The notes beneath the pieces were generated by a model. That model made no database searches and was not told where the DNA came from. It was given only the letters and a program-made list of their open reading frames with translations. A stretch of DNA of 39,438 nucleotides from Stagonosporopsis chrysanthemi (taxonomy: Eukaryota > Ascomycota > Dothideomycetes > Pleosporales > Didymellaceae). The stretch covers positions 1-39,438 of the forward strand of contig JAFISE010000233.1 in NCBI GenBank assembly GCA_022560025.1, given 5' to 3'. Of the stretch, positions 21,695 to 32,199 are shown piece after piece (within the stretch, counting starts at the first letter, position 1; each line of letters opens with the position of its first letter). The position numbers were made by a program, and so were the translations under genes.

Positions 21695-23701
21695 TTAGAG
21701 GGTGTGCTTGGCAGACTTCTCGCCCATTTCCAATTTTTCGCCATCTGTCATTGGTGGTGTGGAAGGACAGAAGATCTCTTCGGGATCTCGCTCCCCATCA
21801 AAGAAACCTTCGCGGCCCTCGTTAGCCAGCCACTCCCGCTTGAACGGGGTATCTTCGAAGCCGGAGGGAAATATACGGGGCTTTACAACGATCGTAGCGA
21901 TAGAGTAGATGACCGCAGAGGTAAAAAAGGTCAGAAGCCACCCCATCATGTACATGTATTTCGCCGCGCTGCTGATGAGCTGCGGCTGATACTGACCAAT
22001 AAGGCCTGGGATTCCCATAGTGGTTCCCAGTAACCATGCGGCAGCACCGAGCCAATTGACCCCAGACCAGAACCAGTATAGACCACTCTTATTGCCAATG
22101 TAGCACGATGGGATGTGTATGTTACCTTTCCGCGCAATGAAGTAGTCAACAATGATTACCGCGCAAAGCGGCGCCATGAAGATGCTGTAGGATCCGAGGA
22201 AGCTGTTGCATCGTTAGCATTTCACCCTGATAACAACGGTGCATTGTTTACCTCAAGAAAGCTGATGCATTTGCCATAAGCTGCCAGGGCTGGACTACTA
22301 CACCCAGAAGTGCGCAAAGCACTTGGCCTCGGCGGATCGTGAGCCATCTGGGGAAGAGCCCGGTCATATCCGAGCCGAATGGAATTGAGTTGGCGCCAAA
22401 GTTCGTTGCGAACACACCAAGGTAGAACGCTAGAGCGGCGAAGAAAACGCCAGCACGGGCGCCGGCAGTGAAGTGATGGTCAAGGATCGCCTCGAAAAGA
22501 TCCCAAACATTCCAGTAGGCGACACCCCACACTGCTTGGATGGATGTTGTCGACGCCATGCCAAGGAAAAATACGATGATAGAGGCGATGAAGACACTGA
22601 CACCTTGAATTGGCCCAGCATCGCGAGGCTTCTTGCAGTAGCGAGAAAGATCGGGCTGGTTGACCAGCATTGGTGAAAGAGAGCCAAAAATCGTGTTTAC
22701 GCCAGCCATAATGCTCCAGCCAAGCGGAGTCACCGAAGCCGAAAACTGGCCTTCCTCAGATGCGAGATCCATTGAGCCGAGTCCGCCTCCATTCGACATG
22801 CACCAGCCAAAGACTGCAAAAGCAGCGATGGGCATGATGAAACCTTTGACGGTGAATATATAATGAATGTTTTTGGGATGGACCCACATCTGTATTTGAT
22901 CAGCCGGACGATGACTTGATTGTCTCTCACGCGCAACTCACGAATGGGAATTCCATAAGCCAGGCCAAGAAGAATGTCAACAGTTGCTTTGAAGTGACAT
23001 TTGCGCTGGCAGGCAAGGTGTTGTTGAAGTTGTTCCAGGAGCTTCCGAATATACATCGAAGCATTACGGAGAGAATGTTACCAGCGTAAAAGGTTTGGAT
23101 TCCATACCAGATGATGCAAACAACAGCTCGAATAAAGATGAAAAAGTAGGAGCCATACATTCCCATCACCGAACGAACAAGGACTGGACTATATCGTATT
23201 AGTAACGAGGTAGACGTGCAGTAGGATGTGACCTTACAATCCAACGTGATACTTGACACCAGGGCGAGCCATGAGAACGACGACAACGGCGGCAAGGAAC
23301 GATCCGATGCATGCTGAGACGAAGGACTGCTGCCACGTCTACTTTTGATCAGAGATTCGCACTGGGAATCATGGACCAGCGAAGCTTACCAAGCCGACAG
23401 TAACCAATGCAGAGCCAGTATTCCAGCCAACCAAAGAGAATTGGTTGGAGAACCAATACAATGGAAGGTTGTACCTGTACTCCTAAGTTCAGAGTCATGT
23501 TCTAAGTTTGTCAGACACTTACCATGTCCATGTCCGGTGCTCCTCTGGTGTCGGTTCAAGATCCTTGTTAGACCATTTGGCGTCTCCAATGGGTTTTTGG
23601 CCCTCGTTACCCTGAGGAGCTCTTACAAACTCGATGAAGGCTTCCTTAGAGTTCCATGGGGCGACCTGTCTGGCCCTGGAAAAATTTCCGAATTTACCCA
23701 T
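21695..23701 (-). CDS. NCS1-family permease (uracil/allantoin/purine-cytosine type)
   Basis: Plasma-membrane symporter of the NCS1 family, whose fungal members import uracil, uridine, allantoin, cytosine, purines or thiamine. Six exons: 23701-23523, 23474-23390, 23338-23238, 23188-22942, 22889-22252 and 22202-21695, giving 585 residues. All five introns are 48-52 bp GT-AG. Family marks include TWTWYNLPLYWFSNQFS in TM1, the junction-built VGLTWQQSFVSACIGSFLAA, KYHVGFPVLVRSVMGMYGSY, FGSLSPMLVNQPDLSRYCK, FGANSIPFGSDMTGLFPRW and YWFWSGVNWLGAAAW. The C-terminal tail is acidic. The layout is closer to the FUR4/DAL4 branch than to the FCY2 branch, but I cannot name the substrate. It shares a 636-bp divergent promoter with the Zn2Cys6 regulator, suggesting co-regulation. 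Confidence 0.93.
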
Positions 23702-23843
23702 GATGCTCAGTAAAATGAACGAAACGGCTGCTAGCAAATGTCCATTGGTTTGAGCTCGAGGCACTCATATGCTGATGAATGTCTCGCACCTGAATCAGAG
23801 CCTATGTGTAATTGCACTGCGCGCCGCACATGTCGAACATTTG

Positions 23844-23849
23844 GATAAG
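23844..23849 (+). promoter_or_regulatory. GATA-factor site (AreA/NIT2 type)
   Basis: GATAAG in the permease/regulator promoter, about 145 bp upstream of the permease start. A second copy on the opposite strand is at 24006-24011. The site class mediates nitrogen derepression in filamentous fungi; use here is inferred. Confidence 0.4.
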
Positions 23850-23871
23850 GGCGCACATCACGGTAACCTCA

Positions 23872-23890
23872 TCGGCGCATTTTCAACCGA
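23872..23890. promoter_or_regulatory. TCGG-N11-CCGA palindrome, candidate Zn2Cys6 binding site
   Basis: CGG at 23873-23875 and CCG at 23887-23889 form an everted pair with an 11-base spacer, extended by T and A to a 4+4 palindrome. CGG-N11-CCG is the Gal4-type spacing. It lies about 170 bp upstream of the permease and 450 bp upstream of the regulator, so autoregulation plus permease control is possible. Which protein binds it is inference. Confidence 0.45.
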
Positions 23891-24337
23891 CGTGCCATGC
23901 CGCCCAGTAAGTCTGACATAGTTTAAGCTAAGTGGCTGATTGCCAGATGCCGAGTGTTAGACGAGAGCGATACATAGACCTCTGATTCCAGTTGATGGTG
24001 ACGTTCTTATCGAAGAACCCTGCACACGATTTAGCGCCGAGCTAACTCAGTCTCGTCCCCACTCTTAGAAAACCATGTTTCGGGCGATGTCTCCAGCATC
24101 AACAGACGTGTTATTGGCTGAGCATGCTGCGGTATCTGTATCTGGTTGATAGAGGATCTCATCGGATGGTGGCAGCCGAGCAGACCCCATGGGTTGATGG
24201 TTGTGTTGTGGAACTCCCACAGCAACGACATCACGTACCATCCCTTCAGAGATATCATGTTACAACCAGGCTTTGAGAGCCAGGATGATGATTCACGCAA
24301 ACATGAACGGCCATGCTCCAGTATCTCTGCAGCCTCA

Positions 24338-26969
24338 ATGACGCCTGCGCCATTGTCGACTACCGCTGTAGAGCGCGATCAACTCGTTGCAGATCGTAAG
24401 ACTCGCACTGCGCTCGCCTGCAAGAGGTGTAAGCGTAGGAAGCAGAGAGTAAGTCCCGTCGGTTCATGCCAGACACACCATATTCGATCGCGAAGTACCC
24501 GGTCATGCCTGCATACCGTAATTTTTTGCTGAGTCTTACAGTGTGACGGCATGCGTCCCGGCTGTCAGGCTTGCATCAGAGCAAAGCAAACCTGCACATA
24601 TGAAAGAAAAGCTCGCCCGCAATACCCAGGGGGAAAGGCATTGTGAGCCTTCTTCAAGCTGATCTAGCCTCGCGACCTCCTGACCCTTTGTAGGTACATC
24701 GGTATTCTAGAGGAACGAATTGCGTTCCTTGAGGCTCGACTCCCTGCTCATGCTGAAGATCATCTTGAGAGCATTTCTGATAACGTTCATCAACCTCCTC
24801 TGGCAGCCGCTGATGCATCTTACTTGCCTTCGCATTCTAGAAGAAGTTCGTGCCGTGACTCGCACAATGGCTCGACCTCCGGGGACAATGACTTCGATGA
24901 TGGCACGTCGTTGGTTGAAGGAGTTGCTTACCTCTCTTTGTGCGCTTCTGGTACCACCGACACCAATCACGAACCGTATTATGTGGGATCCAGCTCCGGA
25001 GCTGCCATCGCCCGTGTCATTCAGTCTTCAATCTACCGAAGGTTGGGTGCTCGGACAGCTGAATCCAATGCGCCTACTCAAGATTGCCCGATCACGCCGC
25101 CAACGACAATTCAGTCAGCCAGAACCGAGTTGGCCGACACTGTATCTCCTTTACCTGATCGGGTACAGGCGCGCATGTTGTTCGATTTCTTCTTCGAGCG
25201 TATCCATCCTCGCTGGCCTTTGTTGGATCGTGCCATCTATGAGAATCTGTTTGACAAACAATATTCTGCAGAGTACCTATCAATCACGCAGCGCAGCATA
25301 TTGCACTTAATATATGCCATCACTGCTCGCTTCTTAGCCGTCACCAAAAAGCCATGTGGTGTTGATGATGAAGTAGGTAGAGTGAAGTGGTGTTGCCTAC
25401 AGACAGGACACAAACTAACTTGATGCAGGCCCAGCTGACAGCCGCAACCGGACCGATGGAGCATATCTTGAAGCAACACGACCTTGCGACCGTTCAGTTT
25501 CTCATTCTGCTAGGCGTTCACGGCCAACGATCCCCATATGGGGCAGGGGCATGGTCTCAAGTTCGATACGCTACTTCGGTGTGCATAGAGATGGGCTTAC
25601 ACAGGAAAAGAAGCTCACCGGTATCACTTGCGCATGCAAGAGAGACTGAGATCCGACGCCGAGCTTTCTGGTCGTGCTATTGCCTCGATAGAGTGACGAG
25701 CATTGTTCTCGGCCGAGCCTTTGCCATTGCTGACCGAGACATCAACGTAGAGGTATGTTCTTTGACACTAGCAAAACCCCTGCTTACCATTCAAAGCTCC
25801 CAAGTGCCGATCCTAAGTTCTGGAGTTTGACTCATCGTGACAAGAACGATCTGCATCAAGAGCAGTGGTCCAACGTGCAGCCATTCATACACATTATCAA
25901 ACTGGACAGAATCCAATCACGAATCCATAAGGCAGTTTTTCGAGTAGACAAAGACGTACTCAGCGGCCCACCCGAGCAACGTCACAAGCTGGATCGAAAG
26001 ATGTTGGTGATCAGGAGGGATCTCGACGAGTGGTTGAGCAACTATCCCAAGACACCAAAAACCAACAACAAGAGTACCTGGATGTACGACCCCGAGAATG
26101 CGTACCTTGATGCACGCGACTTCTATGGAGTGTAAGAATACCCACACCCACAGTTCGAACATTTCTGATAGTTTAACAGACAGTATCACAAGGCCATGTT
26201 ATTTCTCTTCACCGTATTCCTGCCCATTTTGGAAATATCAGACGAGCGCTTCATAACTTGCGCTCAGTCTGCTGCCAGCGTTTGTAATGCCTACAAGCGG
26301 TTGAGCCAGAACAAAACTCTGACGTATACAATGATCTCTCTACATTCATGCTTCGTGGCTGGGCTGACACTTGTATACTGCATCTGGCGAGACCGCAGAC
26401 TCTTCTCATACGAAGTCGTAGAAGCTACGCAAAGTTGCTCCCAAATCTTGACCATATTTGGCGAGAAGTGGCCTGGAGCTGTGAAATACCGAGACATCTT
26501 CGATACACTATCTCAAAGCTTGTTTAAACTGGCTCTCAAGCCGACGTATCCAGTGAGATGTGCTACAGGCCCTTCATCGTTTCAACTGAACATCGACAAA
26601 CAACCATTGGCCTCCAATGTAGACACAGCGACGCCGACAGTATCACCTCGATTGTCGGAAAGTAGCAGGCCCGTCATGTCAGACTTGATGACTGATGCAG
26701 TCAAAGAAGCTTTCATGGAGGTCGACGAAGAAGCGCCTGGGGGGTGGCAGGGATGGAGAATGTGGAACGACATGGTGGCTCATGATGACATTCCATCGTC
26801 ACGCCCTGCTGGCACTGGATGCATGTACAACGGGTCGTTTGAAGACAATTGGAATTCTCAAATGGGTTCTACGGTTTACGGAATTGATCCGGTCCAGGAT
26901 GCAACAATGCACCTGGCTGACGAGGTCGTGCACAATCAGAGTCACTGGAGCCTTCCTGTGTATAGATGA
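24338..26969 (+). CDS. Zn2Cys6 transcription factor with Fungal_trans domain
   Basis: Nuclear DNA-binding regulator. Exons: 24338-24448, 24542-24642, 24694-25372, 25429-25752, 25797-26131 and 26180-26969, giving 779 residues. Introns are 93, 51, 56, 44 and 48 bp; the third has a perfect CTAAC branch site. The zinc cluster has Cys at 28, 31, 38, 45, 48 and 55 (C-x2-C-x6-C-x6-C-x2-C-x6-C) and is split by intron 1 between Arg37 and Cys38. A short coiled-coil linker follows (YIGILEERIAFLEARL, about 72-87), then a Ser/Asp-rich region. The Fungal_trans middle homology domain runs from about RMLFDFFFERIHPRWPLLDR through RRRAFWSCYCLDR and DINVELP. The start at 24338 is chosen because it immediately leads into the zinc cluster; ATG 24257 is in frame and would add 27 residues. 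It lies between permease and hydrolase genes, so it is the likely local regulator. Confidence 0.93.
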
Positions 26970-27195
26970 CAGGGTAGAGGGATAAATCTGGGTTGTACAT
27001 TAGTTACGTGCGAAGAGTAAGGGCCTCCGGCATTCTCAGTAACGAATGTTAAAAGGAGAATGAATTTCGGTGCTTTGGGGGCTATGCAAATCTCATAGGA
27101 TTAACCCTAGATGTACGTCCTGGTGTGACCATATGGGGCAATAGACAGGTGATTCTGATACCTAACATCCAATTTGCATCCTTCCTGCCTTCTCT

Positions 27196-28242
27196 TCAAG
27201 CCAATTGGCCTTTTTGGTATGGGAACTGATCTCTGAATGACTGAGCTATTTCAGTCCTTGTCGCGACCCAAACACCTTCTTTGGCAGCAATGTACTTTAC
27301 AAAGTCTTGCAAAGCCTTGAAGCGCCCTGGACGGCCAATGATACGGCAATGCAGGCCGATGGTCATCATCTTTGGGGAGCCATCTTCACCTTCTTCATAT
27401 AGCACATCAAAAGCGTTCTTGATGTGCTCGTAGAAGCCTCCAGGACTACGGAATCCAGTTCCCTGGGTGTGGAACTTGAAATCGTTACAATCATAACTGT
27501 AGGGAACCATAAGGCAGCCTTTTGGGTTGTCGCTGCTGCGCTCTTGTGGTAAGTCCGTCCAGTACGGGATGTCATCGGCGTATGTATCGCTGGCCCACAG
27601 TAGCTCTTCGCCCATCTCCTCGTAGACGAGAGGGATAAGAGCCCTGCTCTGAGGTGAGGGTCTCCCGTAGTACCAACCTTTCGGAGCATATCCAGTGAGG
27701 TTCTTGAGCGCTGTGATACCGTCGCGAATGTGTTGTTTCTCGGCTTCTACGCTCAGGTTTCCATGGTCGATCCATCTGTACGCATGCGATGCAACATCGT
27801 GTCCTTCCTCGACGCAACGTGTTACCACTTCCGGTTGCTCTTCCACAGCCGAACCTACGGCATAGAGTGTGAACTTCATTTTATGATCATTGAAGAGCTT
27901 GAAGACTCGCCACCACCCTCGACGCGACCCATATTCGAATTCGGATTCGCCGCTGTAGTCTCTTTCATTAATTTTATGCTGCGCTGGATATTCGCGGAGA
28001 CTGATTTCCGAGACGCCATCACCCTTCAAGACAGATCGTTCGCCGCCCTAATGCCATACAGTCAGCGAAATTCTTAAAACATTAGGCGTCAGGTACAAAT
28101 ATACCTCTTCATAATTGATAACGAAAGACACAGCAATTTTGGCGTCATTTGGCCATTTCAAGCCTTCGAGGCCCCTTTCACCGTAGCCCTTGAAGTTACG
28201 AGGGAAAGCAAATTCAGGAGGCGCAGCGTAGACTTCGGGCAT
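27196..28242 (-). CDS. PuuE-type allantoinase/cyclic imide hydrolase (polysaccharide deacetylase fold)
   Basis: Homologue of PuuE, the allantoinase that evolved from NodB-fold polysaccharide deacetylases and opens the hydantoin ring of allantoin without a metal. Related enzymes hydrolyse other cyclic imides and ureides. Exons are 28242-28105 and 28047-27196, giving 329 residues, close to the family length. The 57-bp intron (28048-28104) rejoins SFVINYEE-GGERSVLKGDG, the PuuE hallmark. The NodB catalytic TFDDG is replaced by NYEEG (43-47). GHDVASHAYRWIDH (128-141) retains the histidine pair, and GWYYGRPSPQSR and MMTIGLHCRIIGRPGR follow as in PuuE. No signal peptide is visible, so it is cytosolic and not a cell-wall chitin deacetylase. 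It is divergent from the amidase and convergent (226 bp) with the regulator. The exact substrate is not determinable. Confidence 0.92.
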
Positions 28243-29022
28243 AATGATAGCGTGGAATTTAGTTGAGAAGATGGGTTGAATATTATGATATTGAGCAAAG
28301 GCGAATGGCGCCTTGTTTTGTACCGAGCAACATATCAGCTCAAGCAGTAGAGGATGGGCACGCTGGATCAGATACCGGTTGGTTGCAGCCGCTCAAGATA
28401 CTCGCCGCCGGCAATACCGTGTATGTCATTGCCTTGTACGTTGCCATTCCTGAAGAGCCCTGCTGCCAGCTCGCGTTATCTGGAGCATGGTGGGGCGTTA
28501 TCAGTAGCGGCAAGGATGTTACATTCAAAGATCGTCAAACTGCGTCCAAAAGCTGGGGTTTTTGGAGGAAATCGGCATGAAAATATCCGCTGCGGCTTGC
28601 TGCAGCACAGCCGGTCAGATAAAGGCCGCATGGAGACGGACATGAGAGCGTGAGGCTACGAGGGTATGAGGGGGTCGGTAATCGGAAGTGGGCTTGCGCA
28701 CTAGCAACACCACCAACGCTAACTTACTCGGGCGGTATGCCGAAATCGGCTTTTCGTAGTCAACGAGACTGTCATGCGATCTGCGGATGCCTACAGTACA
28801 AGCTGCCACGTTACATCTTTGCATCTAAATTCATGATGGTTGTGGTGTGCTGCCTGAACTTGCTAATCATTTATAACACCATACGGCCTTATCTGACTAT
28901 CAGCACCTCTGATTCTAGATAGCATCTAGGTACAATCGACTCGCGATCTTGCAGGCTAGGAATCTGAAGAAACTGAAGAAAGAAAACTCGACACTCGAGT
29001 AGAGCTCTGCAAAGACCAAGAT
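28243..29022. promoter_or_regulatory. Bidirectional promoter of PuuE-type hydrolase and amidase
   Basis: 780 bp between divergent ATGs. Three HGATAR matches lie within 150 bp: TTATCT 28476-28481 and TTATCA 28498-28503 (complement strand), and AGATAA 28617-28622 (plus strand). Clustering of such sites in both orientations is typical of promoters controlled by AreA/NIT2. No copy of the CGG-N11-CCG palindrome was found here. Open frames such as 28354-28653 are not convincing genes. Confidence 0.5.
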
Positions 29023-30445
29023 ATGACCTCAGAGATGTACAGGCTGACGGCTACCGAAGTCGTACAAAAGATCAAATCCGGGGAGTTCTCCGTGCAAGAC
29101 TACGCATCCTCACTACTGGAACGCATCGCTGCTAGAGACAATGCTGTTCAGGCTTGGGCCTATCTTGACCCAGCACTTGTGATGGAGCAAGCCAAAGCGT
29201 TAGATGCTGTTCCAGAAGCTGATCGAGGACCTCTGCATGGCGTGGCTATCGCCGTGAAAGATGTCATTCTTACGAAGGGTTGGTTTAGTTCCCAATACCA
29301 TCCGTATAGTTTGCTGATACATCGTCCAGATATGCCAACGCAATTTAATTCGCCCATATATAGCGACCATTCTCCCAAAATCGACGCTGGATCTGTAATG
29401 GTACTTCGCAAGGCGGGTGCGCTTATCTTGGGTAAGACAACCACCACCGAGTTCGCAGCAACAACTGCAGGGCCTAAGACGCGAAATCCACACGATCCGG
29501 GTCGTACTCCAGGAGGCTCTTCATCTGGTTCTGGTGCCGCTGTTGGCGACTTCCAGGCACCCATTGGTCTCGGCACCCAGACAGGTGGCAGCACAATTCG
29601 CCCCGGCTCCTACAATGGCATTTATGCTCTCAAGCCCACTTGGAATGCCATCACCCGCGAAGGCCAGAAGATTTACGCGCTCATACTAGACACTCTTGGT
29701 CTTTACGCCCGCAGCGTGGCGGATCTCGAGCTTCTGGCGGACACATTTGCAGTGTTTGATGATGTACCGCCACCATCAGAGTTTGTAATCAAAGGTGCAA
29801 AGTTTGCTTTCTTGAGAACTATGGTATGGCCTGAAGTTGGTCCTGGAACAGCTGCAGCGCTCGAAAAAGCCGTCTCATTACTTAGAGCGCACGGCGCTGA
29901 GATTGAAGAGATCGCTTTGCCTGAGCAATTGAGCGAGCTTCCTGCATGGCATGCCACCGTGCTCGCTTCTGAAGGGCGCACAGCTTTCTTACCCGAATAC
30001 GTTGTCGCTAAAGAAAAGATCTCTCAACAGCTCGTAGGGCATGTGGAGAACAGCGGGAAAATTTCGCGCAAAGCTCAGCTAGAGGCATTCGATAACATCT
30101 CTGCCGCCAGGCCGGTAGTGGACGAGATCCTAAGTAGATACGATGCAGTGATCACTCCAAGCGTACCGGATGAGGCACCTCTGGGTATCGAGAAGACGGG
30201 AAGCGCGGCATTCTGCTTGATCTGGACAGTAAGTTATGTTGATACGCAGATGCAGAATTCGATCTAATCCAACATAGGCGCTGCATAATCCGGTGGTCAA
30301 TGTACCTGGCTTTCGAGGTGAGCACGGAATGCCTATTGGCATCTCGTTAGTTGCTCCCCGCTACCACGACAGGCATTTGCTTGCAGTGACTAAACAAGTT
30401 GGAGCGATATTTGAAGTGGAAGGTGGATGGAATCCATCGGCGTGA
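29023..30445 (+). CDS. Amidase-signature family hydrolase
   Basis: Serine amidohydrolase that cleaves a carboxamide to acid and ammonia. Exons are 29023-29278, 29330-30228 and 30278-30445, giving 440 residues, a usual length. The Ser-cisSer-Lys triad is visible: Lys79 in IAVKDV, Ser149 in TPGGSSSGSGAAV and nucleophile Ser173 in GTQTGGSTIRPGSYNG. The C-terminus has NVPGFRGEHGMPIGISLVAPRY. Intron 1 (29279-29329) is 51 bp with a weak GTTGGT donor and no in-frame stop, so retention would insert 17 residues after the catalytic Lys region; the spliced form KDVILTKDMPTQFNSP fits the family better. Intron 2 (30229-30277) is conventional. No signal peptide. Divergent from the PuuE-type gene, it may hydrolyse the half-amide or carbamoyl product of ring opening; this role is inference. 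Confidence 0.93.
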
Positions 30446-31036
30446 AGCTGCACTGTACAGAGACGTATCTTAACACGCTAGAGTACCTAACAACGTCTAT
30501 CTGCTTCAAAGCAACAATAAACAATTAGCGCCAGTGAGTCGTGTTAGTCCGCGATGTCACCTTTCCCGCGCGTGGCATGTTACTCACTCTCACCATATTG
30601 CAGCTTGGTGTATCCGAAATGCATGTATCCCTTATTTCTAGATGTGTCTACTCTAAATCATAACTATTATTAACAGTTAGAAGGCCAGATAATGCGGATT
30701 CAAGTCAATAGAGACCCGGGAGCTGCCTGAGGCTGGGCTGATCCGACCTGTAAGAGGATAGTAAGCATACCGCGTGCTGTCGCCATGAGTTGGAAATCTC
30801 TAGTTGCGGACATGGCGCTCTTTTGGTTGACTAAGTACCTCATGGTTGATTAGTGGGTGCCATCTTCACGATGACGTTTGTTCGGACTGCGCCTTCCAGA
30901 CGCGTGCGCCAGGCTAAGCAGGCTGTTTGAGCGACCAGGCAAGAGCGCTGCCACTGACCTCCGCCACGGTCGCACAGTGCACAAACTCTTCCAATACTCG
31001 TCCTCCTGTATCAAACCATTTTATAACGGTGACATC
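30446..31036. other. Intergenic, nothing recognised
   Basis: It contains the 3' flank of the amidase and the upstream region of the zinc-finger gene. No repeats, RNA genes or convincing open frames were seen. Confidence 0.6.
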
Positions 31037-32199
31037 ATGTCTGACAACGATCCTGAAGGTCCCAAGTGTCGGCTTGGTGAATGGAAGCAGCCCTCGATCC
31101 AAAGCTCTCACTACCTTGTCTATAGAGCATGCATCTAGCGGACTAGCAACATGTCAGCAAGCAGCCTGTAATCGTGCGGGGAGCAAGATCGTCAGAGGCG
31201 AGTTGCGGGTTGGCACTCACACGCTGTTCGATCGAGATGGGGAGACCCGCTGGTACATGGCCTGGCGCCACTGGTATGTCAACTCACCTCCAGAGGGCTG
31301 CGGCCAGCCATCAACCTGATTTGCAGCTCTAATACATATAAGGCTTGTGTAACCAAGCATCAGATCAACGGGTTCAAGGAATTGACCGACAACGATTACA
31401 CCAACGCACCTGGTTACAAGCAACTCAGTTCCGAAAGCCAAGAGCAATTCAAACTTGCGTTCGAGAATGGCCATGTCCTCGACAAGAGCTTCAAGGACAT
31501 TCGGCCTGACCTGGCCGGCAGCGCTCCTCTCTACAAAGCGAGATTCGTGATGCTGAAGGCTACAAGATCGACATGCCTAGTCGACCAGCAAAGTGTCGAG
31601 CCAGTCAGTGCACAACTAAGGTGGTGAGAGGAGAACTCAGGGTTGGCTTCCTGCAATCATTCGATGGCGACCATTCGAGCTGGGTCTACAAACACTGGTG
31701 AGCCACCCCACTCGGTCAACTGCACCCGGGGATAAATACCCTCTGTGTCTCTGGGAGAGTGGTAGATGCGCGTTCCCTGCCAGCTCCCAGTTTGCCGTAG
31801 ATTATCTGATACTGAGCGCCGAAACCATCATAACTTTGCTGACCTCCTTTCAGGAATTGCATCTCTACCTATGATATCAACGCGCTCAAGGGTTGTCATG
31901 AGCAAGACAATGACAATGTTCTCGAAGGCCTCGACATGATCCCCTCTGAATCCAAGCAAGCTGCACTCGATACGTTTCAGACCGGTAGGCTCCAAGACGT
32001 TTCCAAAATCGATGTTGCCCCGAAAGCAAAGAAGTCCCGTAGCGCAGCAGCGCAACAAGATCAGCAGGTCACCCCGGCAGAGGAAGCTGATAAGTCCGAA
32101 CGTACTGGCAGGAAGCGGCCTACTAAGCATGCAGAGACTGAGAGTGAAGACGACTCGGACTATGTGCCCAAGAAGAAGAACAAGGCTTCTCAATACTAG
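31037..32199 (+). CDS. PARP-type zinc-finger protein, two fingers, frame apparently broken
   Basis: Encodes two zf-PARP modules, which in PARP1 and DNA ligase III recognise DNA breaks, but no PARP catalytic or ligase domain. Start ATG 31037 leads through intron 31077-31125 into finger 1 (ASSGLATCQQAAC ... MAWRHW), then a linker (NGFKELTDNDY ... KSFKDIRPDLA). Finger 2 follows (PAKCRASQC ... WVYKHW), then after a 156-bp intron (31698-31853) NCISTYDINALKG. The tail is Lys/Glu-rich with KKSRSAAA and a basic end, likely nuclear. Two faults are visible. After HW of finger 1, canonical splicing (GT at 31274, AG at 31342) is one base out of frame; using GT at 31278 restores frame but gives HWYAC instead of HWxC. 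Near 31540 the frame shifts between APLYKA and IRDAEGYK, as if one G were missing. Either this is a decaying gene or there are base-call deletions. Confidence 0.75.

Larger units (their letters stand above)
23702..24337. promoter_or_regulatory. Bidirectional promoter of NCS1 permease and Zn2Cys6 regulator
   Basis: 636 bp between two divergent ATGs. It holds a CGG-N11-CCG palindrome (23873-23889) and two consensus GATA-factor sites: GATAAG at 23844-23849, and its complement CTTATC at 24006-24011. If the regulator starts at the earlier in-frame ATG (24257), the region is correspondingly shorter. Confidence 0.6.
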
